Below, piece by piece: positions 16,524 through 25,019 of a stretch of 64,000 bases of DNA. The translations under genes were made by a program, and so were the position numbers. Origin of the DNA: Paenilisteria portnoyi (lineage in GTDB: Bacteria > Bacillota > Bacilli > Lactobacillales > Listeriaceae); contig NZ_JAASTT010000001.1 of assembly GCF_014322795.1 (NCBI RefSeq), positions 62,001 to 126,000 of the forward strand. The letters run 5' to 3'. The notes under the pieces were generated by a model. The model was not told the origin of the DNA and made no database searches. It worked only from the letters and a program-made list of their open reading frames with translations. The first letter of the stretch is position 1. Each line of letters starts with the position of its first letter.

Positions 16524-17747
16524 ATGAAAATTATCGTGCAAAAATTTGGTGGGACTTCCGTTCAGAACGAGGAGTCCCGCCAGCTTGCATTTAATCATTT
16601 ACAAAATTCGATCGATCAAGGCTATAAAGTGGTCGTCGTTGTTTCAGCGATTGGCCGAATAGGTGATCCATATGCGACGGACACATTGCTTGAGCTCATC
16701 GGCGCGAAGGAAACGCGGTTGTCGTTACGCGAACAAGATATGTTGCTTTCTGTCGGCGAAACGATTTCTACTGCGGTGTTCACAAATATGCTTTTGGAGG
16801 CTGATATCAAAGCGACGGCGTTTTCAGGCGCACAAGCTGGTATCAGGACATCTGGCGAATACACGGCTGGCAAAATTTCCGAGGTCGATGTGACGCGTTT
16901 ACGTGAAACATTGGAAACGGTGGATATCGTTGTTGTGGCTGGTTTCCAAGGAAGCGCGCCAAATGGGGATATTACAACGCTTGGCCGTGGTGGTAGCGAT
17001 ACGTCTGCCGCAGCACTTGGCGTCGCACTTGCCGCCGAACGGGTCGATATTTTTACGGACGTCGATGGCATGTATACGGCTGATCCGCGAATCGTGAAAA
17101 ACGCGCGTTCGTTACCGACTGTGAGCTATAATGAAGTTAGTAATATGGCTTATCAAGGTGCTAAAGTGATTCATCCGCGTGCCGTTGAGATCGCGATGCA
17201 AGCCAAGATTCCGCTTCGCATTCGCTCGACCTATTTGAAGGGTGAGGGGACGCTTGTCACATCGCAAACTGAGGTCAGTGGTCGTTTTGACGTGAAAGAA
17301 CGCCTCGTCACTGGTATCGCGCATGTGACGAACTTGACGCAGCTTCGTGTTAAAACGGATAGTGTGCATACGCAACAGAAAGCTTTCGCTATTTTAGCTG
17401 AGGCAAGTATCAGTTTAGATTTTATTAATATATCAACAAACGAAATCGTGTTCACCGTGCCAGAACGAAAGCGTGAGCATGTGTTGACACTTTTAAAAGA
17501 AGCATCCTACGTGGCAGAAACGACCGAGAACTGCGCGAAAGTCTCTATTGTTGGGGCTGGCATCGCCGGTGTCCCAGGAGTTACCGCCAAAATCGTGTCC
17601 GCCTTATCCGCGAAAAACATCGCTATTTTGCAATCCGCAGATAGTCATACCACCGTTTGGATTCTAGTGGAAGAAATGGATTTAATCGCCGCCGTGAACG
17701 CACTTCATGACGAATTTTGCATTGAAAATGAGTTGGAGGAGGAATAA
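16524..17747 (+). CDS. dapG: Aspartokinase (DapG type)
   Basis: Phosphorylates aspartate, the first step of the aspartate pathway. 407 residues. The N-terminal KFGGTSV, then GRGGSDTSAAALG and DVDGMYTADPRIV form the kinase domain, followed by two ACT domains that bind the feedback effector (in B. subtilis DapG this is diaminopimelate; assumed here from synteny). GAGGTG lies before the ATG, 28 bp after asd. It overlaps nothing, and dapA follows after 4 bp. Confidence 0.93.
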   Translation: MKIIVQKFGGTSVQNEESRQLAFNHLQNSIDQGYKVVVVVSAIGRIGDPYATDTLLELIGAKETRLSLREQDMLLSVGETISTAVFTNMLLEADIKATAFSGAQAGIRTSGEYTAGKISEVDVTRLRETLETVDIVVVAGFQGSAPNGDITTLGRGGSDTSAAALGVALAAERVDIFTDVDGMYTADPRIVKNARSLPTVSYNEVSNMAYQGAKVIHPRAVEIAMQAKIPLRIRSTYLKGEGTLVTSQTEVSGRFDVKERLVTGIAHVTNLTQLRVKTDSVHTQQKAFAILAEASISLDFINISTNEIVFTVPERKREHVLTLLKEASYVAETTENCAKVSIVGAGIAGVPGVTAKIVSALSAKNIAILQSADSHTTVWILVEEMDLIAAVNALHDEFCIENELEEE

Positions 17748-17751
17748 CATA

Positions 17752-18633
17752 ATGGATTTTGGAAAAGTAGTGACAGCAATGGTGACGCCGTACAATTCCG
17801 AGAAAGATAAAGTGTGTAAAAAAAGGATTCATCGCTTAGTCAACCACCTCATTGAAAACGGATCGGATGGACTTGTAGTGGCCGGTACGACCGGGGAATC
17901 ACCAACGATTTCGCATGATGAAAAAATCAAGCTTTTCAAACAAGTCGTGGAAACAAACCAAGGTCGCGCGAAAATTATTGCGGGGACGGGTTCGAATAAC
18001 ACAGCCGAAACGATTGCCTTCACGAAAGAAGTAGAAGAAATCGGTGGGATTGATGCGGTTTTGATTGTGGCGCCATACTATAATAAGCCTAACCAAGCTG
18101 GCCTTTACGCCCATTTTGCAGCAATTGCGGAGGCGACGACGTTACCAGTGATCATTTATAACATTCCGAGCCGTTCGATTGTGAATATCGAGCCGGAAAC
18201 GATTATCGAGCTTTCAAAAATCGAGAACATCGTTGCGGTCAAAGAATCTAGCGGTAATTTTGACAATATCACGAAAATTATCGCAGAAACTGGTGACGAT
18301 TTCGCGGTGTATAGCGGTGATGATAGCTTTACCTTGCCAATTTATGCGCTTGGAGGAGTCGGCGTTATTTCGGTTGCGAGCCATATTATCGGGCCTGAAA
18401 TGCAGACGATGCTTCGCGCTTTTAATGAAGGCGATACGAAAAAAGCCGCGCAGATTCATGGCAAACTCGTACCGTTAATGAATACGCTATTCATCGCGCC
18501 AAATCCAGCACCAGTGAAACATATGGTCAACAAACTCGGCGTTGACGTTGGGCACGTAAGATTGCCACTCGCGCCGTTAACAGAAACAGAGATAACAACT
18601 ATCGAAACAGTATTCAAAAATTATTTAAAATAA
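17752..18633 (+). CDS. dapA: 4-hydroxy-tetrahydrodipicolinate synthase
   Basis: Condenses pyruvate with aspartate semialdehyde, the first committed step to diaminopimelate and lysine. 293 residues, TIM barrel. The Schiff-base lysine is K164 in AVKESSGN; the proton-relay Tyr is Y136 in IIYNIPSR; GTTGESPTIS holds the conserved Thr pair. GGAGGA before ATG 17752 rules out the longer frame that begins inside dapG. Third gene of the operon. Confidence 0.96.
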   Translation: MDFGKVVTAMVTPYNSEKDKVCKKRIHRLVNHLIENGSDGLVVAGTTGESPTISHDEKIKLFKQVVETNQGRAKIIAGTGSNNTAETIAFTKEVEEIGGIDAVLIVAPYYNKPNQAGLYAHFAAIAEATTLPVIIYNIPSRSIVNIEPETIIELSKIENIVAVKESSGNFDNITKIIAETGDDFAVYSGDDSFTLPIYALGGVGVISVASHIIGPEMQTMLRAFNEGDTKKAAQIHGKLVPLMNTLFIAPNPAPVKHMVNKLGVDVGHVRLPLAPLTETEITTIETVFKNYLK

Positions 18634-18651
18634 GAGGAAGGAGGAATAACT

Positions 18652-20322
18652 TTGACAATTAAAAAAGCAAAACACATTAAGATTATCCCACTTGGCGGTG
18701 TAGATGAAAGTGGAAAGAATTTATACGTTGCAGAAGTGGATGAATCGATTTATATTATGGATGCAGGTTTGATGTTCCCAGAAGACGAACTATTGGGCAT
18801 CGACGTCGTTATTCCAGACATTAAATACTTAGAGGAAAACCAAGATCGGATCGAAGCTATTATCTTAACGCACGGTCACGAAGACGCAATCGGAGCTTTA
18901 CCGTACCTTCTTGCCAAAATTAAAGCACCAGTTTACGGGACAGAACTGACGATTGCGCTCGTTAAAGCAGCATTAAAAGAACATAAAAAAGTTCGCTTCA
19001 ACGACTTCCATATTGTTGATGAGAAAACGAAATTATCGTTCCCGAATGTGGATGCTGAGTTTTTCCGTACAACACACTCGATTCCTGATTCCGTGGGGAT
19101 TGTTTTAAACACAAGTGAAGGCGCGATTGTCTATACAGGCGATTTCAAATTCGATCAATCAGCAAAATTAGGTTATGAAACAAGCTTAGGTCGCATCGCT
19201 GAAATCGGCGAAAAAGGCGTGCTTGCTTTACTATCTGATAGTTCCGAAGCAGAACATGCTGGCGCTACATCCAGTGACAGCCTTATTGATGAAGAGATTC
19301 GCCACGCTTTCCATTCCGCGCCAGGTCGCGTTATCGTTGCGTGCGTCGCCTCTAATTTGGTTCGTTTACAACAAGTTCTGGATGCATCGTTCGCGACAAA
19401 CCGCAAAGTAGCAATTGTTGGGAAAGAACTAGAACGCGTTTTTGACATCTCTGTGAAGTTAAACAAGATTCAATTACAAAGTGAAGATCTCGTTATTCCA
19501 CTAAAAGAAGCGAAGAAACTACCGCAAGACAAACTGGTTATTATTGAAACCGGTAATCTCGGCGAACCAATCCAATCATTACAACTGATGACACAAGGTA
19601 AGCATCCAAAAGTGAATGTCGAAAAAGGCGATACAGTTTACATCACAACAACGCCATCGCCATCATCAGAAACTATTTTGTCGAAAACGATTGATATGCT
19701 TTATAAAGCGGATGCAACCGTACTGACGATGAACCGCGATTTATTCGTATCTGGTCACGGTAGCCAAGATGATTTGAAATTAATGCTAAACTTAATAAAA
19801 CCAAAATACTTCATTCCAGTTCACGGCGAATATCGTATGTTGATTGCCCACGCTAAATTGGCGTATCAAGTCGGCATTCCAAAATCAAACGTATTCGTAG
19901 CTGGAAAAGGCGAAGTCATCGAATATAAAAATGGCCGTATGACCGCTGGAAACCGCGTGTTTGCAGGCAATACGTTAATCGATGGACTTGGTGTAGGAGA
20001 TGTAGGTAACATTGTATTACGCGATCGTAAACTGCTATCAGAAGACGGCATTTTCATCGTTGTTATCACGTTGAACCGTAAATCTAAAGCCATTATTTCA
20101 GGACCAGAAATTATCTCACGTGGATTCATCTATGTTCGCGAATCCGAGCATTTGCTTGAGAAATCATCTGAGGTCGTGACAAAAATTGTTGAGAAGAATT
20201 TACAAGATAAAGAATTCGAGTGGGCGAAGCTAAAACAAGATATCCGCGATCAGCTGAATCGCTACTTGTTTGAACAAACGAAGCGTCGTCCGATGATATT
20301 GCCGATTATAATGGAAGTTTAG
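18652..20322 (+). CDS. rnjB: Ribonuclease J2
   Basis: Metallo-beta-lactamase/beta-CASP ribonuclease that partners RNase J1 in mRNA decay and rRNA maturation. 556 residues. The metal motif reads HGHEDA (74-79): the last His of the usual HxHxDH is Ala, which I recall as the mark of J2, the weakly active partner. Other motifs: THSIPDS, YTGDFKFD, SDSSEAEHAG, and SGHGSQDDL with PVHGEYR in the C-terminal half. TTG start at 18652 after GGAGG. Last gene of the dap operon, the same position as ymfA/rnjB in B. subtilis. Confidence 0.93.
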   Translation: MTIKKAKHIKIIPLGGVDESGKNLYVAEVDESIYIMDAGLMFPEDELLGIDVVIPDIKYLEENQDRIEAIILTHGHEDAIGALPYLLAKIKAPVYGTELTIALVKAALKEHKKVRFNDFHIVDEKTKLSFPNVDAEFFRTTHSIPDSVGIVLNTSEGAIVYTGDFKFDQSAKLGYETSLGRIAEIGEKGVLALLSDSSEAEHAGATSSDSLIDEEIRHAFHSAPGRVIVACVASNLVRLQQVLDASFATNRKVAIVGKELERVFDISVKLNKIQLQSEDLVIPLKEAKKLPQDKLVIIETGNLGEPIQSLQLMTQGKHPKVNVEKGDTVYITTTPSPSSETILSKTIDMLYKADATVLTMNRDLFVSGHGSQDDLKLMLNLIKPKYFIPVHGEYRMLIAHAKLAYQVGIPKSNVFVAGKGEVIEYKNGRMTAGNRVFAGNTLIDGLGVGDVGNIVLRDRKLLSEDGIFIVVITLNRKSKAIISGPEIISRGFIYVRESEHLLEKSSEVVTKIVEKNLQDKEFEWAKLKQDIRDQLNRYLFEQTKRRPMILPIIMEV

Positions 20323-20329
20323 AGAATAG

Positions 20330-20626
20330 CTGAAACGGCCCGTTCAGCTCCGAAAAAAACTGGGGCGGCCGCAATAAAAACCCACACTTGGTTTTTTGTG
20401 GAGGGCGTGAAGTTTTCGAGGAGTTGGCCCTTGAACTAGATCTGAGGCGTGAAACATGACGCTGCGCATGATTAGATGCTTTAAAACATGGAGTTTCAAT
20501 ATTTGAGTTGTGATGATTCAGAGCTTGGCGTATAAGAGCCACGGGTGGATTACATGCTCGCTACGCTCTCATGCATATTGAGGCTCTAAATCGGCAAATG
20601 ATGCCTCATAAGAGCCACAACAACAA
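20330..20626 (+). repeat. Family B repeat region, copy 1 (rnjB 3' region)
   Basis: Shares two blocks with 41265-41540: one around TTGGTTTTTTGTGGAGG then TTTTCGAGGA, and a hairpin module at 20577-20624 in which GGCTCT pairs with AGAGCC around an inner GGCA/TGCC, ending CCACAACAA. A weaker module (GAGCTTGGCGTATAAGAGCC) lies at 20521-20540. No coding potential seen. Confidence 0.7.
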
Positions 20627-20641
20627 ATTTCATATCGACAG

Positions 20642-20689
20642 AAAACGTCGCCTTAACTCCAAATTCCAAGGAGCTAAGGCGACGTTTTT
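20642..20689 (+). terminator. Terminator after the rnjB/repeat region
   Basis: AAAACGTCGCCTTAACTCC pairs with GGAGCTAAGGCGACGTTTT with one mismatch, followed by T. About 320 nt after the rnjB stop, so the repeat is probably transcribed with rnjB. Confidence 0.85.
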
Positions 20690-20793
20690 CATGAATAAAA
20701 TTTTGCAAAGATTAATTTAGCAAAAGATGCTTTATTAGAACTTCAACATGTGGTATAGTACAAGAATAACAATCAGGCAAGGGGAGTTAAAAT

Positions 20794-21444
20794 ATGGCCA
20801 TTTGGTTAACATTATTGGGTTTTGCATTTCTAGCATTCATCGTTGGACTCATCATGCTATTCGCCCAATCCAAACGCAAAATTGGAATTTACGTCGTAAG
20901 TGGCGCCAGTCTTATTATTATCGCCTCTATTATTGGCGTATTTATCTCATTTGGCAACTACAATAAGTTGCAGCAACAAGTCGCAAGTTATACTTCTGAC
21001 AGCAAGACTGGAAACACAAAATCAGAGGGCAAGGAAACATACAATGTGAACTGGCACAACAATGCAGACGGAATGGACAAGAAAATTTCAACCGTCACCG
21101 TCGAGAAAAAAGTCGTCCACTCAACAATGGAAGACAAGGATATGCCAGGTACATTAACAATCGCTATTGAGATTAAAAACAACACAAAAAACGAATTGCT
21201 AAGCTACCCGTTGCAAGGGGAGTTAACGACAGTCAATGGTCAGCAATTAGCGGCTGATATTATTCTATCGGATCTTATCGATGGCAAAATGAAACCAGGA
21301 GCAACAATTAAAGGTACCATCGTGTTCCCGCTTGATAAACTGGATAAAGTATCGGATATCGAATGGTTCCAATTTTCATGGTCAACGTATAATAAGGATA
21401 AATTGATTAAGAGTGATACAGGACGACTTAATTTGAAAAAATAA
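20794..21444 (+). CDS. Membrane-anchored protein of unknown function
   Basis: 216 residues, no family recognised. Two N-terminal hydrophobic segments (WLTLLGFAFLAFIVGLIMLF and VVSGASLIIIASIIGVFISF) with SKRK between them, then a polar linker and an extracytoplasmic beta-rich domain of about 150 residues, starting with TYNVNWHNNADGMDKK and including IEIKNNTKNELLSYPL. The last part resembles the immunoglobulin-like DUF4352-type domains of cell-envelope lipoproteins, but weakly. Start ATG with AGGGGAG before it. Single gene between two terminators. Confidence 0.75.
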   Translation: MAIWLTLLGFAFLAFIVGLIMLFAQSKRKIGIYVVSGASLIIIASIIGVFISFGNYNKLQQQVASYTSDSKTGNTKSEGKETYNVNWHNNADGMDKKISTVTVEKKVVHSTMEDKDMPGTLTIAIEIKNNTKNELLSYPLQGELTTVNGQQLAADIILSDLIDGKMKPGATIKGTIVFPLDKLDKVSDIEWFQFSWSTYNKDKLIKSDTGRLNLKK

Positions 21445-21457
21445 CAAATAATGCTTT

Positions 21458-21604
21458 CTTATCGGAGAAATTCGGTGGAAAGTATTTTTTTGTCTGGGAG
21501 AAGGCCTCATTCATGAAGCAGATGCAGCCTTGGCAACCAATTTATTTTTAGTCGCAGAAATCTACTCAAAATTCGGTTTTGAAATCATGGAAACTATATT
21601 ATGA
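21458..21604 (+). pseudogene. Possible 3' remnant of a lost gene
   Basis: An open frame without start reads GEGLIHEADAALATNLFLVA, then EIYSKFGFEIMETIL and a TGA at 21602. It has protein-like composition, but I cannot name the family and the 5' part is missing. Chance is possible. Confidence 0.25.
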
Positions 21605-21614
21605 GTAGAAACAT

Positions 21615-21658
21615 AAAAGCAGTAGAACAGCCATTTCAGAGGCCATTCTACTGCTTTT
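21615..21658. terminator. Terminator of the ABC-F gene
   Basis: AAAAGCAGTAGAA pairs with TTCTACTGCTTTT across an 18-nt loop, just past the ABC-F stop; near-symmetrical, may work both ways. Confidence 0.85.
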
Positions 21659-21670
21659 TAAGCGTTTATC

Positions 21671-23272
21671 TTACTCTGTCACATTCAATGCTTCAGCAAG
21701 ATACTCATCATATGAAATTTCTTTATTGTAGAACTGATCTTTCGAAAGGTTGACGATACGGGTCGCGACACTTTGTAAGAACTGGTGATCATGGGATGCG
21801 AAAATCATCGCGCCTTTAAACTGAATCATACCGTTATTTAACGCAGTAATCGATTCTAAGTCTAAATGGTTGGTAGGTTCGTCCATAAGGAGTACGTTTG
21901 CGCCAGAAAGCATGTTTTTCGATAGCATACAACGAACTTTCTCACCACCGGAAAGAACACGAACTTTCTTCAATACTTCATCGCCACTAAATAGCATACG
22001 GCCAAGGAAACCGCGAAGGAATGCTTCACTATCGTCTTGTGGGGAATATTGACGTAACCATTCTACAAGGTTCAAATCATTTTCCTCGAAGAATTCGGAG
22101 TTATCTTTCGGGAAATAGCTCTGCGTTGTTGTTACGCCCCATTTATATTCACCTTCATCGGGTTCCATTTCACCAGCAAGGATTTGGAAAAATACTGTCT
22201 TTGCAACTTCATCATCACCAACAAGGGCAACTTTGTCATTACGATTAATGATAAAGCTAACGTTATCAAGCACTTTCACGCCATCAATCGTCTTAGAAAG
22301 GTTCGTTACAGTAAGGAGATCATTCCCAACTTCGCGGTCAGGATTGAACTGTACGAACGGGTAGCGACGGCTAGAAGGTTGGATATCCTCCAGCGTGATT
22401 TTATCGAGCATTTTCTTACGGCTGGTCGCTTGCTTAGATTTCGAAGCGTTGGCCGAGAAACGTGCGATAAAGGCTTCCAATTCCTTGATTTTCTCCTCTT
22501 TCTTCTTGTTGCGATCGCCCATCATTGTTTGCGCTAACTGGCTAGACTCGTACCAGAAATCATAGTTACCAACATAGAGCTTAATTTTGCTGAAATCAAG
22601 ATCGGCAATATGCGTACAAACTTTATTAAGGAAGTGACGGTCATGGGAAACAACGATAACCGTATTTTCAAAGTTAATTAAGAATTCTTCTAACCAATGG
22701 ATTGCTTTGATGTCCAGATGGTTGGTAGGCTCATCGAGAAGCAAGATATCAGGTTTGCCAAACAGCGCTTGTGCTAGCAAAACTTTCACTTTGTCGCCAC
22801 CAGTAAGGTCTTTCATTAGTTTATCATGTAAATCGGTCGTAATTCCAAGACCGCTAAGTAGAACTGCTGCTTCTGGTTCCGCGTCCCAACCATCAAGCTC
22901 TGCAAATTCACCCTCAAGTTCTGCCGCCCGAATACCATCTGCATCACTGAAATCTTCTTTTGAATAAATCGCATCTTTTTCTTCCATGATTTTAAATAAT
23001 TGCTCATGTCCGCGAATAACGGTTTTTAGAACAACTTCCTCATCATATTGGAAATGATCTTGCTTCAAAACGGTCAAGCGTTCGCCAGCAGGAATATGCA
23101 CGTTACCACTTTGCGAATCAAGCTCACCAGAAAGTACCTTTAAGAAAGTAGATTTACCAGCGCCGTTCGCACCAATAAGACCGTAACAATTCCCTGGTGT
23201 AAATTTAATAGAAACATCTTCAAATAATTTTTTATCGCCAAAACGTAAAGATACATTATTTACAGTTAACAT
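21671..23272 (-). CDS. ABC-F family ATPase (YkpA/YbiT-like)
   Basis: Soluble tandem-ATPase of the ABC-F class, which bind the ribosome E site and help translation; no membrane segments. 533 residues. Domain 1 has Walker A GANGAGKS, signature LTGGDKV and Walker B LLLDEPTNHLD. Domain 2 has signature LSGGEKVR and DEPTNHLD, but its Walker A is degenerate (VGDDEVAKT, without GxGKS/T). I recall similar degeneration in B. subtilis YkpA, so it may be normal for the subgroup. GGGAGG before ATG 23272 replaces the longer frame. Position corresponds to Lmo1431. Confidence 0.92.
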   Translation of the reverse strand: MLTVNNVSLRFGDKKLFEDVSIKFTPGNCYGLIGANGAGKSTFLKVLSGELDSQSGNVHIPAGERLTVLKQDHFQYDEEVVLKTVIRGHEQLFKIMEEKDAIYSKEDFSDADGIRAAELEGEFAELDGWDAEPEAAVLLSGLGITTDLHDKLMKDLTGGDKVKVLLAQALFGKPDILLLDEPTNHLDIKAIHWLEEFLINFENTVIVVSHDRHFLNKVCTHIADLDFSKIKLYVGNYDFWYESSQLAQTMMGDRNKKKEEKIKELEAFIARFSANASKSKQATSRKKMLDKITLEDIQPSSRRYPFVQFNPDREVGNDLLTVTNLSKTIDGVKVLDNVSFIINRNDKVALVGDDEVAKTVFFQILAGEMEPDEGEYKWGVTTTQSYFPKDNSEFFEENDLNLVEWLRQYSPQDDSEAFLRGFLGRMLFSGDEVLKKVRVLSGGEKVRCMLSKNMLSGANVLLMDEPTNHLDLESITALNNGMIQFKGAMIFASHDHQFLQSVATRIVNLSKDQFYNKEISYDEYLAEALNVTE

Positions 23273-23383
23273 TTTCGTCCTCCCAAATTCGCGCGTTTTC
23301 AACTGAAATTTTCATATTGAATGCCAAAAACGCAATTACTCCTATTCTATCATGAATAAGCACGCATGGAAAGAGCAGGGGAC

Positions 23384-23411
23384 TGGACTTTCTAAAAAAT
23401 GCTGTTATAAT
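23384..23411 (+). promoter_or_regulatory. Promoter of the thiT leader
   Basis: TGGACT (23384-23389), 16-bp spacer, TATAAT (23406-23411). It would give a leader of about 470 nt containing the family A repeat and the TPP riboswitch. Confidence 0.45.
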
Positions 23412-23550
23412 AAAAATCAGATAAACAAATAAGTCGCCGAGATTACAAATGCTGGTGGGTTTATTTGGATATCCATGATTAGAAATTATTCTATTGAACG
23501 ATAGACCGCAAAACTACTGTTATCACGTAGGAGCTGTCTTCGCTTTAAGC

Positions 23551-23672
23551 AAATTGAGCGAAAGCGTTTGTATTTCACTAGTTCCGTGGAAGCCGGAAGC
23601 GGAGTGTACGACTGTACATGAGAACCGGAAGTCCGCGGAACTAGTGAAATGCGAGCGCTTGTCGCCAATTTA
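23551..23672. repeat. Family A hairpin repeat, copy 2
   Basis: Palindrome of about 122 bp in the thiT leader. Outer arms AAATTGAGCGAAAGCG / CGCTTGTCGCCAATTT; variable inner arms ATTTCACTAGTTCCG / CGGAACTAGTGAAAT (15-bp perfect); conserved core GGAAGCCGGAAGCGGAG then GTGTACGACTGTACATGAG and AACCGGAAGTCC. Confidence 0.88.
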
Positions 23673-23706
23673 TCTAGAGTATGATCTATTCATGAATAGG
23701 ACGTTA

Positions 23707-23798
23707 CCACAGGGGGGGCTATTAGCTGAGATTGATTCCTGATTTTTAGGATTCTGACCCTTTGAACCTGTTCGTTAATACGAGCGTAGGGATTGTGG
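23707..23798 (+). ncRNA. TPP (THI element) riboswitch upstream of thiT
   Basis: Thiamine pyrophosphate-sensing leader. Conserved elements are all present: CTGAGA at 23726-23731, ACCCTTTGAACCTG with the following TAATACGAGCGTAGGGA, and closing P1 arms CCAC (23707) / GTGG (23798). Downstream there is no clear GC-rich terminator. ACTCCTTTCTT (about 23836) could pair with AAGAGAGGGG, the thiT ribosome-site region, so control may be at translation (inference). Confidence 0.93.
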
Positions 23799-23889
23799 CG
23801 AATGAAGTGGTATCTGATACATAATTTGACGATATGACTCCTTTCTTCTGCGGTACGTTTTTTACCAAAAAAAGAGAGGGGTATTTTTT

Positions 23890-24450
23890 ATGCGTAATAC
23901 GCGATTATTGACGATGTTAGAATGTGCTATTTTTGCTGCATTAGCAATGGTTCTCAGTTTTATTCCGCTTGATATTGGATCTTCTTTTTCGATATCGCTT
24001 GGTATGATTCCGATGTATATTATTGCGATTAGACGTGGCTTTTGGGCTGCTGGTTTTTCTGGGTTATTGTGGGGGTTACTTCATTTTGTGACTGGAAAAG
24101 CCTATATTTTGAGTCCGTTACAAGGATTTATCGAGTATATCGTGGCTTTTGCGTTCATCGCTTTTGCTGGTGTTTTCGCGGTACAAGTTCGTGGCTATTT
24201 GAAAGAGGAGAAATTAGGTAAAGCGATTGGCTGGGCTTGGGGTACGATGATTGTCGGTGGTGTGGCACGGTATTTCTGGCATTATCTCGCCGGTGTTTTG
24301 TTTTGGGGAGCATACGCGTTCAAAGGTTGGTCCGCACAAATATTCTCGCTTGTGATGAATGGAATCAGTTGTATCGCGACGATTATTGTAGCTGGAATCA
24401 TCGTTTCAATCCTGATGAAAATTTCACCGAAGCTATTCTTGCCTAAATAA
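23890..24450 (+). CDS. thiT: Thiamine transporter ThiT (ECF substrate-binding component)
   Basis: Membrane-embedded S component that binds thiamine with high affinity and works with the shared EcfAA'T module, which is not encoded here. 186 residues, six hydrophobic segments. Characteristic stretches are GFSGLLWGLLHFVTGKAYIL, FIEYIVAFAF (with the conserved Glu) and the Trp/His-rich YFWHYLAGVLFWGAYAF, which supplies ligand-binding aromatics in this family. GAGAGGGG precedes the ATG. The TPP riboswitch immediately upstream independently supports the assignment. Confidence 0.95.
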   Translation: MRNTRLLTMLECAIFAALAMVLSFIPLDIGSSFSISLGMIPMYIIAIRRGFWAAGFSGLLWGLLHFVTGKAYILSPLQGFIEYIVAFAFIAFAGVFAVQVRGYLKEEKLGKAIGWAWGTMIVGGVARYFWHYLAGVLFWGAYAFKGWSAQIFSLVMNGISCIATIIVAGIIVSILMKISPKLFLPK

Positions 24451-24706
24451 TTATGGAAAATAGTGTATGATTATTCTTTTCTGTGTTAATGAAGACAGGA
24501 GAAGATGATCAAAGTACTACCTAAAAGTGGAGCCATTTTTCGATTTTGCGAATTCAAGTCCATATCCATATCCGAATAAAAAGCCTCCATTTTCACACAC
24601 AAATCCTCATTTTTATAAGAAATTTTAAAAGTTCCCTAAGTGCCTATGAGTAGTGTATTTGGTGGAGCTTTTTTCTATCTGAATAGGGACATATGAGGCA
24701 GGAGGG

Positions 24707-24857
24707 TTCGCTTTTTGATTTTGGTTACGTTATAATGAGGTTTAGAAAGGGCTGTGTTATTTGGAATAGAATCAACATTTTGATTTCTTACTCGCTATAA
24801 CTGTGTTCTAAATTATACAACCAGTTAAAAGTTGAGAAGCGCTAATTCCCAACTTTT
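24707..24857 (+). ncRNA. Possible short terminated transcript upstream of opuCA
   Basis: A TATAAT at 24731-24736 (weak -35, TTCGCT, 18-bp spacer) is followed about 90 nt later by a terminator-like hairpin, AAAAGTTG (24827-24834) / CAACTTTT (24850-24857), with a T-rich tail. It could make an RNA of about 115 nt. Nothing coding is seen in 24451-25006 apart from this and the sigma-B promoter. Confidence 0.3.
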
Positions 24858-24908
24858 ATTTCTTTTTACTGATAAGTTTTTCCATCATATTCTTTTGTTC
24901 TATGAAAT

Positions 24909-24934
24909 GTTTCGTTATAGGCAGGGGTGGGAAT
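24909..24934 (+). promoter_or_regulatory. Sigma-B-type promoter of the opuC operon
   Basis: GTTT (24909-24912), 16-bp spacer, GGGAAT (24929-24934), close to the sigma-B consensus GTTT-N13-17-GGGWAW, 85 nt before opuCA. Sigma-B control of opuC under salt and stationary-phase stress is established in L. monocytogenes. Confidence 0.8.
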
Positions 24935-25019
24935 ACATACGTCGTGGATCAATGGGTTCGTTGATTCAAAGCTTTCACACTAGCGATATGCTAGCTAATT
25001 AAACTCGGAGGTGTCTAGA

